Assembly: GCA_041920215.1 (NCBI GenBank)
Contig: JAYRSJ010000031.1
Coordinates: forward strand, 1 to 38,259
Length of the DNA: 38,259 bases
Source: JAYRSJ01 sp041920215
GTDB taxonomy: Bacteria; Pseudomonadota; Gammaproteobacteria; Burkholderiales; Burkholderiaceae_C
Direction of reading: 5' to 3'
In this document: positions 22,681 to 30,100 of the stretch, in pieces
How positions within the stretch are numbered: the first letter of the stretch is position 1
Layout of the letters: every line of letters begins with the position of its first letter
Notes under the pieces: model-generated
Database searches by the model: none
Seen by the model: the letters and a program-made list of their open reading frames with translations, nothing else
What the model was told of the DNA's origin: nothing
Translations under genes and position numbers: made by a program

Positions 22681-23585
22681 CAGGGCTTGCTGCTGGCGAG
22701 CAGCTGCGCGATCAGCTGGTCGAACAGGCCGGCCAGGGTCGCGGCGGGGCCCTCGTCGGTCACGGTGGCCGGCAGGCGCAGCAGCGGCAGCTTCGTCTGC
22801 TCGGCCAGCCAGCGGCCGGGCTTCTCATCCTGGTAGAGGCTGGTGACGATGGCCAGCGGCTTCTCGCGCGCCACCTGCTGCTGCAGCTGCTGCAGATGGC
22901 TCATCGTCGGCGGCAGGCCCGGCGTGGGCTCCAGATCGGCGACCTGCCTGAGCTTCAGCCACGCCCAGAGGTAGGCGTAGGTGCTGTGCTGGCCGACCAC
23001 GGCGCGGCCCTGCAGCGGCGCGGCGCGCTGCTCCCAGGCCGGGATGCGGTGCTGCCAGTCGGCCGCCCAGGCGGCGTGGCGCTGGCGGATCAGGGCGGCG
23101 CGTGGCACGTCCAGCGCTGCCAGGCGCTCGGCCAGCGCCGCCGCCACGCTCAGCAGGCGCCGCGGGTCCAGCTGCAGATGCGGGTTGCCCTCGGCGTGCA
23201 CATGGCCCTCGTTGAAGCCGACCGCGCTGCGCTTGTCGATCAGCTCGACCACGTCCTCGATATAGAACATGCCGGGCTTGCCGTCCTGCACCCGGGCATT
23301 GCCGGAGCGCTGCTGCAGCATCGGCAGCCAGCCGGCCTCCAGCGAGGCCCCGGTGCAGACGGCCAGATCGGCGCGGCGCAGCGCCGCGATCAGGGCCGGG
23401 CGGGCCTCGATATTGTGCGGGTCCTGCAGCGCATGGGTGGCGCTGGTGACGCGGGCCTCGGGCGCCAGTTCGTGGGTCAGCGCCGCCCATTCGGGCTCGC
23501 AAGTGAAGACCTCCAGTGCCTGGGCCGGCAGGGTGGCGCAGGCGCTGATCACCAGGCCGGCCAGCTTAGAAACTGTGCGCACCAT
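22680..23585 (-). CDS. znuA: zinc ABC transporter substrate-binding protein
   Basis: The 301-residue periplasmic protein has a signal peptide (about 1-24) and cluster A-I metal-binding residues: His57 in DPHNIE, His136 in NPHLQLDP and His200 in VGQHSTYAYL, with an acidic residue near 253 as the likely fourth ligand. The His-rich loop of other ZnuA proteins is short here (GHVHAEGNPH). The start at 23585 overlaps the outer-membrane protein gene by 20 bases, and the end overlaps znuB. The frame is open upstream of 23585, but the added residues are not signal-like. Confidence 0.92.
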   Translation of the reverse strand: MVRTVSKLAGLVISACATLPAQALEVFTCEPEWAALTHELAPEARVTSATHALQDPHNIEARPALIAALRRADLAVCTGASLEAGWLPMLQQRSGNARVQDGKPGMFYIEDVVELIDKRSAVGFNEGHVHAEGNPHLQLDPRRLLSVAAALAERLAALDVPRAALIRQRHAAWAADWQHRIPAWEQRAAPLQGRAVVGQHSTYAYLWAWLKLRQVADLEPTPGLPPTMSHLQQLQQQVAREKPLAIVTSLYQDEKPGRWLAEQTKLPLLRLPATVTDEGPAATLAGLFDQLIAQLLASSKP

Positions 23586-24744
23586 GGGCTCCGAAGCTGA
23601 CGATGTATTGCAGCTGCAGCGATCGCTTGGCGGCCGCATCGAAGCCGCCCCTATCGTCCTGCCGGCTGTATTGCAGGCGCAGCGACTGCGCATGCGAGGG
23701 CTTCCAGGCCAGCATCAGGGTCTGCTCGCGCAGCTTGGCCGGGTGAAAGTGGTCGCCATGCGGCTCGCGCAGCGACAGGCTGTCGACCCGCAGCCCGGTC
23801 TCCCACTGCGGCGCGAAACGCCAGACTGCGGCCAGATAGGCCGAGCGGTGCTTGTCGCCGGAACCGGCGAACTCGTTCAGGCGGCTCACTTGCGCCAGCT
23901 CGCCCGACAGGCGCAGCTGCTGCACGCCGTTGTTGCCGCCGGGCGACCACTTCCAGACCCCGTCGACGATCCACAGATGGCGGCCCTGGTAGCGCGCGCC
24001 ATGGGCGTGGTCATGGCCCTCTTCTTCTTCATGGGCGTCTTCATCCTCGTGTTCGTGCTCATGGGCACCGCTGCCCGGCGCCTTGTTGCGCAGATAGGAG
24101 AGGCCCAGCTGCCAGCTCTGGCTGCGGCCGATATCGCCGCCCAGCTTGGTGTTGGCGGCCCAGGCGGCGATGCTGGGGCGAGCGCCCTCGGCATCCGGGT
24201 TGAGCTCGCGGCCGCTCAGCAGCTCGATACCGCTGCGCCAGTACAGCGCGGTCGGTGCGGTCCAGGACAGGCGCAGGCCGTTGTCGAAATAGTGGCCGCC
24301 GAGAAAGCCGCGGTAGAGCAGCGGACGCTCGCTGAAGTCGTCGGCATGGGGATGCTGCTCGTTCAGATAGCCCAGAGCCGCCAGCATGCGACCGCCGCGC
24401 AGCTGCAGGCCGGCCGGCAGGCTGCGGGTCTCGACCCAGGCCTCTTCCAGCTCGGACTCGATCTTCTTCCTGCCCTCATGGCTGTGGCTGTGCGCGGCCA
24501 GCGTGGCGCGGCCGGCGAAGTGCTCGCCCAGCTGGCCGGCCAGGCCCAGCTCCAGCCCGCCCAGGTGGGCGACCTGCGGCCGCGCGCCCAGGGCCAGCTC
24601 GCGCGAGGCGGTGCCGACATCGAGCACCAGCCCCCATTGCGGCGCAGCGGACTTGGCGAGCTGGGCCTGGGCCAGCAGCGGGGTGGCCAGCAGGGCCAGG
24701 GTGATCAGGGCGGGAGGAGACGGGAAGCGGTGTCGCTGGATCAT
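23566..24744 (-). CDS. His-rich outer-membrane beta-barrel protein, Zur-regulated
   Basis: The 392-residue protein has a signal peptide (about 1-28), alternating beta-barrel sequence throughout and a C-terminal Phe typical of outer-membrane barrels. One loop (about 227-249) holds seven His and eleven acidic residues, a strong metal-binding candidate, and HSHSHE occurs at 85-90. No TonB box or plug domain is visible, so it looks porin-like rather than a TonB receptor such as ZnuD. First position in the znuA-znuB-zur operon behind a Zur-like dyad implies outer-membrane zinc entry. It overlaps znuA by 20 bases. Confidence 0.85.
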   Translation of the reverse strand: MIQRHRFPSPPALITLALLATPLLAQAQLAKSAAPQWGLVLDVGTASRELALGARPQVAHLGGLELGLAGQLGEHFAGRATLAAHSHSHEGRKKIESELEEAWVETRSLPAGLQLRGGRMLAALGYLNEQHPHADDFSERPLLYRGFLGGHYFDNGLRLSWTAPTALYWRSGIELLSGRELNPDAEGARPSIAAWAANTKLGGDIGRSQSWQLGLSYLRNKAPGSGAHEHEHEDEDAHEEEEGHDHAHGARYQGRHLWIVDGVWKWSPGGNNGVQQLRLSGELAQVSRLNEFAGSGDKHRSAYLAAVWRFAPQWETGLRVDSLSLREPHGDHFHPAKLREQTLMLAWKPSHAQSLRLQYSRQDDRGGFDAAAKRSLQLQYIVSFGAHGAHSF

Positions 24745-24759
24745 GATGGAGCCAATGAT

Positions 24760-24786
24760 GTAATAACGTTACTGTAACAGTATTAC
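24760..24786. promoter_or_regulatory. Zur-type operator of the zinc operon
   Basis: A 27-base dyad: TAATAACGTTA (24761-24771) and TAACAGTATTA (24775-24785) are inverted copies matching at nine of eleven positions around CTG, closed by a G-C pair. It lies 16 bases upstream of the first operon gene on the minus strand, where it would cover the promoter. It is the most AT-rich palindrome in the window and resembles Fur-family boxes. It may also affect the divergent ABC exporter gene 178 bases away. Confidence 0.75.
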
Positions 24787-24963
24787 GTTGCATTGGGCAA
24801 TCAACGGCCAGACGCGGGCAGTCAATGGCGGTGCCGGCCGCCATTCGTCGGGGCGACTGTCGATTGGCGCTGCCCGGCGCTGTTTCGTCGCCTGGGGGCT
24901 GGGCGCAAGTGGGGCGGCCGCGCAGGATGCGGGCCATGTTCATCAGGATTTCCGGGGGTTGGC

Positions 24964-25902
24964 ATGTCAGCAGGTCTTGAAGCGCTCAGGCTGCACAAGC
25001 GCTATGGCGAGCGCATCGCCGTCGAGGAGCTGTCGCTGCAGGTGGCGCCGGGCGAGCTGCTGGCCTTGCTGGGGCCCAATGGCGCCGGCAAGTCCACCAC
25101 GCTGGCGATGATCAGCGGTCTGCTGACGCCCGACCGCGGTCGGGTGCGCATAGGCATGGCCGAGCTGGCGCGCGAGCGGCGCAGCTTCCAGCGCCGCATC
25201 GGCCTGGTGCCGCAGGAGATCGCCTTGTTCGAGGGGCTCAGCGCGCGTCGCAATGTGGCGCTGTTCGGCGCGCTCTACGGCCTGGGCGGCCGGGTGCTGC
25301 GCCAGCGTGTCGATGCCTGCCTGGATCGGGTGGGTCTGCTGGAGCGGGCCGATGACAGGCCCGAGACCTTCAGCGGCGGCATGAAGCGGCGCCTGAACAT
25401 CGCCTGTGCGCTGGTGCATGGGCCCGATCTGCTGCTGCTGGACGAGCCCACCGCCGGCGTCGATCCGCACAGCCGCAACGCGATCTTCGAGACCTTGGAG
25501 GCGCTGAAGGCCGAGGGCAAGGCCCTGGTCTACACCACCCATTACATGGAGGAGGCCGAGCGCCTGGCCGACCGGGTGCAGATCATCGACCAGGGCCGGG
25601 TGGTGGCGGCCGGCACGCTGGGCGAGCTGCTGGCCCTGCTGCCGGCGGCGCAGCAGCTGCTGCTGACGCTGGAGGGGCCGCCCGATGCGGCGCCGCTGCT
25701 GGCCCTGCCTGGCGTGCGTGAGCTGCAGGCGCTGGAGGCGGGCCGCTGGCGCGTGGGCCTGGACAGCCTGGCGAGCGCGGCGGCGCTGCTGGCCGAGCTG
25801 CAGCGCCAGGGCCTGGCGTTGCGCCATATCAGCAGCGGGCGTGCCTCGCTGGAGCATGTGTTTCTGCATCTCACCGGTCGCCAGCTGAGGGATGCCGAAT
25901 GA
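24964..25902 (+). CDS. ABC-2 type exporter ATPase
   Basis: The 312-residue protein has Walker A GPNGAGKS (37-44), a Q-loop VPQEIALFEGLSARRN, the signature FSGGMKRRLNIA (from about 136), Walker B LLLLDEP (156-162) and an H-loop TTHYMEEAERLADR. After about residue 215 a C-terminal extension typical of drug, lipid or sodium exporter ATPases follows. It is not a ZnuC: sequence and partner belong to the ABC-2 export class. It overlaps the permease gene by four bases (ATGA). The ATG at 24964 is used; the frame is open upstream through the operator region. Confidence 0.92.
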   Translation: MSAGLEALRLHKRYGERIAVEELSLQVAPGELLALLGPNGAGKSTTLAMISGLLTPDRGRVRIGMAELARERRSFQRRIGLVPQEIALFEGLSARRNVALFGALYGLGGRVLRQRVDACLDRVGLLERADDRPETFSGGMKRRLNIACALVHGPDLLLLDEPTAGVDPHSRNAIFETLEALKAEGKALVYTTHYMEEAERLADRVQIIDQGRVVAAGTLGELLALLPAAQQLLLTLEGPPDAAPLLALPGVRELQALEAGRWRVGLDSLASAAALLAELQRQGLALRHISSGRASLEHVFLHLTGRQLRDAE

Positions 25903-27221
25903 GAACGACGCTGAGTACTCTGCTGCCCGCCTTTCTCGCCCTGCTGGGCAAGGACTTGCTGCTCTTCCTGCGCGACCGCCGCGCGCTGCTGCTCAATCTG
26001 CTGGCGCCGGTGCTGATCGCCGCTTTCTTCGGCTATCTGTTCGGTGGCAGCGGCGCCGGCGGCAAGAGCGCGCCGCTGCCCATCGCCGTCAGCGATCTGG
26101 ATCGCAGCGCGCTCAGCGCCAAGATCGTCGCCGGGCTCAGCGCCGATCCGGCGCTGGCGGTGCAGCTGCTGGCGCCCGAGGCGGCCGCGCAGCAGGTGCG
26201 TCAGGGCAAGCTGCGTGCGGCGGTGGTCCTGCCCGCGGGCCTGGGCGCGCAGGCGGGGCTGGCCCTGTTCGGGGCCGGGCCCCGGCCGGTGCTGCAGCTG
26301 CTGCACGACCCCTCGCAGACGGCCACGCTGGGCCTGCTGCGCGGCTTGCTGAGCCAGCAGCTGATGACGCTGATCAGCGCCGATGTGTTCTCCCCGCAGG
26401 GCCAGAGCTTTGCGCGGCTGCGCGAGCGTTCGCAGCGGGATGCCGGCATACCGCCGGCCCAGCGCGAGGCCCTGAGCCAGCTGTTCGGCGCGGCGGCCCG
26501 GCTGCAGCCCGCGGCTGCTTCGGCCGCGTCCGCCGGCGGCGCAGCTGGCGCGGGCGAGGGCGCGCTGCGCCAGCCCTACGAGCTGCAGCTGCAGGAGGCG
26601 GTGGCCGAGGGCAGCGTGCGCGGCTACAACGCCTTTGCCCATTCCTTCGCCGGCATGGGCGTGCAGTTCATCCTGCTGCTGGGGGTGGAGATGGGCGTGG
26701 CGCTGCTGATGCTGCGTCGGCAGGATCTGTGGAAGCGCCTGCGTGCGGCGCCGCTGAGCCGCGCGCTGCTGCTGGGCAGCCGCGCCGCCAGCAGCGCGCT
26801 GATCGCGCTGGGCCTGTTCAGCGCCATCATGGCGGTGGGCATCGCGGTCTTCGGCGTGCGGGTGCAGGGCAGCTGGCTGGGCTTGGTGCTGCTGCTGGCG
26901 GCGTTCGCGCTATTCACTGCCTGCTTCGGCCTGATGATCGCGGCGCTGGGCGGCACGCCCGAGGCCACCCGCGGCCTGGCCATCGTGGCGACGCTGATGA
27001 TGGTGATGCTGGGCGGCGCCTGGGTGCCGTCCTTCATCTTCCCCGACTGGCTGCAGACCGTGACGCTGGCCATGCCCACGCGCTGGGCGGTCGACGGCCT
27101 GGACGCGATGACCTGGCGCGGCCAGGGCCTGGAGGCGGCGCTGCCGGCGGTGGGCGTGCTCTTGGGCTTTGCCCTGCTGTGCGCGCTGCTGGCGCTGTGG
27201 CGCTTCCGCTGGGAGGAGTGA
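25899..27221 (+). CDS. ABC-2 type exporter permease
   Basis: The 440-residue protein has a first membrane helix (about 26-48), a large extracytoplasmic domain (about 50-245) containing IAVSDLDRSALSAKIVAGL, and a C-terminal block of five or six helices ending in a cytoplasmic RFRWEE tail. This is the usual ABC2_membrane_3 (YhgE/NatB-like) arrangement. The extracellular domain contains an Ala/Gly-rich insert near 205-225. Substrate unknown; ATPase and permease are translationally coupled. Confidence 0.9.
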   Translation: MRTTLSTLLPAFLALLGKDLLLFLRDRRALLLNLLAPVLIAAFFGYLFGGSGAGGKSAPLPIAVSDLDRSALSAKIVAGLSADPALAVQLLAPEAAAQQVRQGKLRAAVVLPAGLGAQAGLALFGAGPRPVLQLLHDPSQTATLGLLRGLLSQQLMTLISADVFSPQGQSFARLRERSQRDAGIPPAQREALSQLFGAAARLQPAAASAASAGGAAGAGEGALRQPYELQLQEAVAEGSVRGYNAFAHSFAGMGVQFILLLGVEMGVALLMLRRQDLWKRLRAAPLSRALLLGSRAASSALIALGLFSAIMAVGIAVFGVRVQGSWLGLVLLLAAFALFTACFGLMIAALGGTPEATRGLAIVATLMMVMLGGAWVPSFIFPDWLQTVTLAMPTRWAVDGLDAMTWRGQGLEAALPAVGVLLGFALLCALLALWRFRWEE

Positions 27222-27294
27222 GTGAACCGGGCGCAAGCAGGGCCTTGGCGGCGCGCGGCAGACAGCGGCGCCGTTCGCTGGCAAGCTGCGCGTC

Positions 27295-28773
27295 ATGTCT
27301 GCCGCAACCCTGTTTCCTGTCGCCATCGCCTTCGACAACAGCTATGCCCGCGAGCTGGCCGGCGCCTATCTGGACTGGCCACCGACCCCCGCGCCGGCGC
27401 CGCGCCTGCTTCATCTGAACCGGCCGCTGGCGGCCGAGCTGGGCCTGCCGGCGCTGGAGGATGAGGCCGTGGCCGCGGCGCTGTTTGCCGGCAACACCCT
27501 GCCGGCCGGTGCCCAGACTATTGCCCAGGCCTATGCGGGCCACCAGTTCGGCGGCTTCTCGCCCAGCCTGGGCGACGGCCGGGCGCTGCTGATCGGCGAG
27601 CTGCTGGATGCCAGCGGCCGGCGCCGCGATCTGGCTTTCAAGGGCTCGGGCCGCACGCCCTTCTCGCGCGGTGGCGACGGCAAGGCCGCTGTGGGCCCGA
27701 TGCTGCGCGAGCTGCTGATCGGCGAGGCCATGCACGCGCTGGGCATACCGACGACCCGGGCCCTGGCCGTGGTGGCCACCGGCGAGCCGGTGGCGCGCGA
27801 GCGCATGCTGCCGGGTGCGGTGCTGACCCGGGTGGCCGCCAGTCATCTGCGGGTGGGTACCTTCCAGTATTTCGCGGCACGCGGCGAGCTGGCGCTGCTG
27901 CGCCGTCTGCTGGCCTATGCGCTGGCCCGCCACGATCCGGACCGGGGCGATGCGCCCGCGCCGGCCCTGGCCCTGCTGGAGGCAGTGGGGCGCCGCCAGG
28001 CCGGCCTGATCGCCCAGTGGATGAATGTGGGCTTCATCCATGGCGTGATGAATACCGACAATATGACGATCTCGGGTGAGACCATCGACTACGGCCCCTG
28101 CGCCTTCATGGAGCGCTACGACCCCGCCACCCGTTTCAGCTCCATCGACCACCAGGGCCGCTATGCCTACGGCAACCAGCCCGCCATCGCGCGCTGGAAC
28201 CTGGCCCGCCTGGCCGAGGCCCTGCTGCCGACCCTGGCCGACCCCGACGGCCCCGAGGCCGCGATCACGCAGGCGGTGGAGCAGGTCAGCGCGCTGATCG
28301 ATGCCTTCCCGGCCTGGTACGAGGCGGCGCTGCGTGAGGGCCAGCGCCGCAAGCTGGGCCTGTACAGCGCAGACGCCGCGCTGGCCGACGACTGGCTGGC
28401 CCTGCTGCAGCAGGGCCGGGCCGATTTCACCCAGGCCTGGCGCGCGCTGGCCCAGGCCCGCGAGGGCAGGCCCGAGGTTCTGCATGCGCTGTTCGAGGAC
28501 AGCACGGGCCTGGCCGCCTGGCTGCAGCGCTGGCAGGCGGTCTGCAGCGCCACGCCGGCCGAGCTGCGCGCGGCCAACCCGCGTCTGATCCCGCGCAACC
28601 ACCGGGTCGAGGTCGCGCTGGCTGCGGCCACCGAGACCGGTGATATGGCCCCCACCGACGCGCTGCTGGCCGCCTTGCGCCAGCCCTACAGCGACGATCC
28701 GGCGCTGCAGCCCTATGCCGAGCCGGCGCCGGCGGCGCTGAGCGCGGCCTACCGCACCTTCTGCGGCACCTGA
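27295..28773 (+). CDS. selO: SelO/YdiU-family protein adenylyltransferase (Cys form)
   Basis: The 492-residue protein belongs to the pseudokinase-fold SelO family, which transfers AMP from ATP to Ser, Thr or Tyr of target proteins under redox stress. Visible blocks are YAGHQFGGFSPSLGDGRA, LAFKGSGRTPFSRGGDGKAAVGPMLRE, SHLRVGTFQYFAARG, and the catalytic WMNVGFIHGVMNTDNMTISG and IDYGPCAFME. It ends in YRTFCGT; eukaryotic members have selenocysteine in this C-terminal position and bacterial ones Cys, as here. The ATG at 27295 gives the family-typical N-terminus. Confidence 0.96.
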   Translation: MSAATLFPVAIAFDNSYARELAGAYLDWPPTPAPAPRLLHLNRPLAAELGLPALEDEAVAAALFAGNTLPAGAQTIAQAYAGHQFGGFSPSLGDGRALLIGELLDASGRRRDLAFKGSGRTPFSRGGDGKAAVGPMLRELLIGEAMHALGIPTTRALAVVATGEPVARERMLPGAVLTRVAASHLRVGTFQYFAARGELALLRRLLAYALARHDPDRGDAPAPALALLEAVGRRQAGLIAQWMNVGFIHGVMNTDNMTISGETIDYGPCAFMERYDPATRFSSIDHQGRYAYGNQPAIARWNLARLAEALLPTLADPDGPEAAITQAVEQVSALIDAFPAWYEAALREGQRRKLGLYSADAALADDWLALLQQGRADFTQAWRALAQAREGRPEVLHALFEDSTGLAAWLQRWQAVCSATPAELRAANPRLIPRNHRVEVALAAATETGDMAPTDALLAALRQPYSDDPALQPYAEPAPAALSAAYRTFCGT

Positions 28774-28786
28774 GGGCGGCGGCTCA

Positions 28787-29221
28787 TCAAGCCTTGGCCG
28801 GCATCAGCACGCAGCGCAGCCAGACATTGGTGCCGGGCTCCACCGGATAGCTCAGCAGGAACTTCTCGGCGCTGGAGTTGCGCTTGACGAAGCGCAGGCC
28901 CAAGAGCGTGCCGAAATCGCCCAGCGGCCGGGCCCAGACGGTCTCGACCATGCCGTTGAACCAGGTCACCTCGTCCTCGGCGGCCTCGCCGCGCAGCAGC
29001 ACCACGTCGTGGTGCGTGCCGGTCAGCGTGTCGGCGGCGCTGATCAGCACCTGCAGGCCGCCGTCGCTGATATTCATCACCAGGCCGGCCGGCGCCTTGT
29101 TGAAGGGCACGGGACGAAAGGCCCAGTCCGGCAGCAGGCCGCGCTCGTTGCTGGGCAGGAAGAAGTTGACGCGCGGGTGCTGGCGCTGCTCGGCGGAGCT
29201 GCTGGGCGGGTGGTCTGACAT
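28787..29221 (-). CDS. PilZ-domain c-di-GMP receptor
   Basis: The 144-residue protein has both PilZ binding motifs, R13-x3-R17 (RQHPR) and N50-x-S52-x2-G55 (NISDGG), followed by beta strands (VVLLRGEAAEDEVTWFNGMVETVWARP) of the barrel. It should bind cyclic di-GMP; the effector target is unknown. A GGDEF-EAL protein that could change c-di-GMP levels lies 5 kb away on the other strand. The gene is convergent with selO, 13 bases apart. Confidence 0.88.
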   Translation of the reverse strand: MSDHPPSSSAEQRQHPRVNFFLPSNERGLLPDWAFRPVPFNKAPAGLVMNISDGGLQVLISAADTLTGTHHDVVLLRGEAAEDEVTWFNGMVETVWARPLGDFGTLLGLRFVKRNSSAEKFLLSYPVEPGTNVWLRCVLMPAKA

Positions 29222-29311
29222 GGGCGGCTGATCCTGCGACAGAAGATGGGTCGCATCATCGCAGAGCGTGCGCCCCTTGAGAGGGCGGGTTTGACCGGGC
29301 GGGGCGGGGCC

Positions 29312-29656
29312 TCAGCCGACGAACCAGACCTTGCTGATGCCGGCCGGCGTGACCTCGTAGATGGCCGCCACCTCCAGCGCCGCTGCTTGAACGCCGCTGA
29401 CGCGCTCCTGGTCGATGACCTTGTTGCCGAACACCATGCGCTGGACCAACTCGGCATGCAGCTCGGGCAGGCTGAAGCGGTGCTGGCGGTAATGGGCGGC
29501 CAGCGCTGCCTTGCCCACCAGAAAGGGCTCGGGCTCGCCGAGGCGATAGACCCGCACATCGTCGCTGTACTCACGCACAAAGCGCTCCAGATCGCGGGCG
29601 TTGTAGGCGTCGAGCTGACGCTGGGCGAAAGCTTCTGGCTGGAAGGTGTCGGGCAT
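29312..29656 (-). CDS. SnoaL/NTF2-like protein
   Basis: The 114-residue protein shows the NTF2 cone-fold pattern of the SnoaL/steroid-isomerase group: AFAQRQLDAYNARDLERFVREYSDDVRVY, LVGKAALAAHYRQHRFSLPELHAELVQRMV, and AAIYEVTPAGISKVWFVG. Members are isomerases, hydrolases or ligand-binding proteins; no specific residues fix the reaction. It is downstream of a second NTF2-like gene on the same strand, 42 bases apart. Confidence 0.82.
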   Translation of the reverse strand: MPDTFQPEAFAQRQLDAYNARDLERFVREYSDDVRVYRLGEPEPFLVGKAALAAHYRQHRFSLPELHAELVQRMVFGNKVIDQERVSGVQAAALEVAAIYEVTPAGISKVWFVG

Positions 29657-29698
29657 GGGGCGTGCGGGCGTGAGGATGGCCGATCCTATAGCGCCTCG

Positions 29699-30100
29699 CT
29701 ACACCAGCGGCTCCGCACCCTGCGCCTCCGGCGTCCCCTGGTGATAGATCAGCTGCCAGCCGGCGGCGCTGCGCTGCCAGATCGAGCTGCGCCGGGCGGC
29801 CAGCGACAGCCGACCGTCGGGGCCGCGGTGGGCCGAGCGGTAGGTCAACAGCGCCGTGCCTTCGGCCAGCCGCTGCAGCGCATAGTCGCCGGCGACGATG
29901 GCGGCCGAGGTGGCACCGGACGCTTCGCTGAGCAGGTAGGCGACGATGGTGGGGCGGTCATAGGCCCGGCCCGAGCGGCCGACCTCGTGGAAGTCGGGAT
30001 GCAGCAGCGCTTCGAGGCGCTGGCGCGAGCAGCGCACGCCGGGGTGGTGCAGCTCGGCTTCCAGCGCCTGCAGGGTGTTCAGCAGTGCCTGTTCGCTCAT
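29699..30100 (-). CDS. DUF4440/NTF2-like protein
   Basis: The 133-residue protein begins MSEQALLNTLQALEAELHHPGVRCSRQRLEALLHPDFHEVGRSGRAY and ends SIWQRSAAGWQLIYHQGTPEA, the classic DUF4440 pattern of a small NTF2-fold protein. Its function is unknown. The ATG at 30100 overlaps the stop of the DUF885 gene (ATGA), so it is translationally coupled to a metallopeptidase-like protein. A longer frame to 30901 is a shadow of that gene. Confidence 0.8.
   Translation of the reverse strand: MSEQALLNTLQALEAELHHPGVRCSRQRLEALLHPDFHEVGRSGRAYDRPTIVAYLLSEASGATSAAIVAGDYALQRLAEGTALLTYRSAHRGPDGRLSLAARRSSIWQRSAAGWQLIYHQGTPEAQGAEPLV

Noticed and set aside
23998..24100. Short tandem repeat or microsatellite in the outer-membrane gene
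   Set aside because: The repetitive bases encode the His/Glu-rich loop in frame; codons vary, so this is protein-level composition, not a DNA repeat.
24964..25902. Treating the exporter ATPase as the missing ZnuC
   Set aside because: It is on the opposite strand, coupled to an ABC-2 permease, and has the C-terminal extension of export ATPases.
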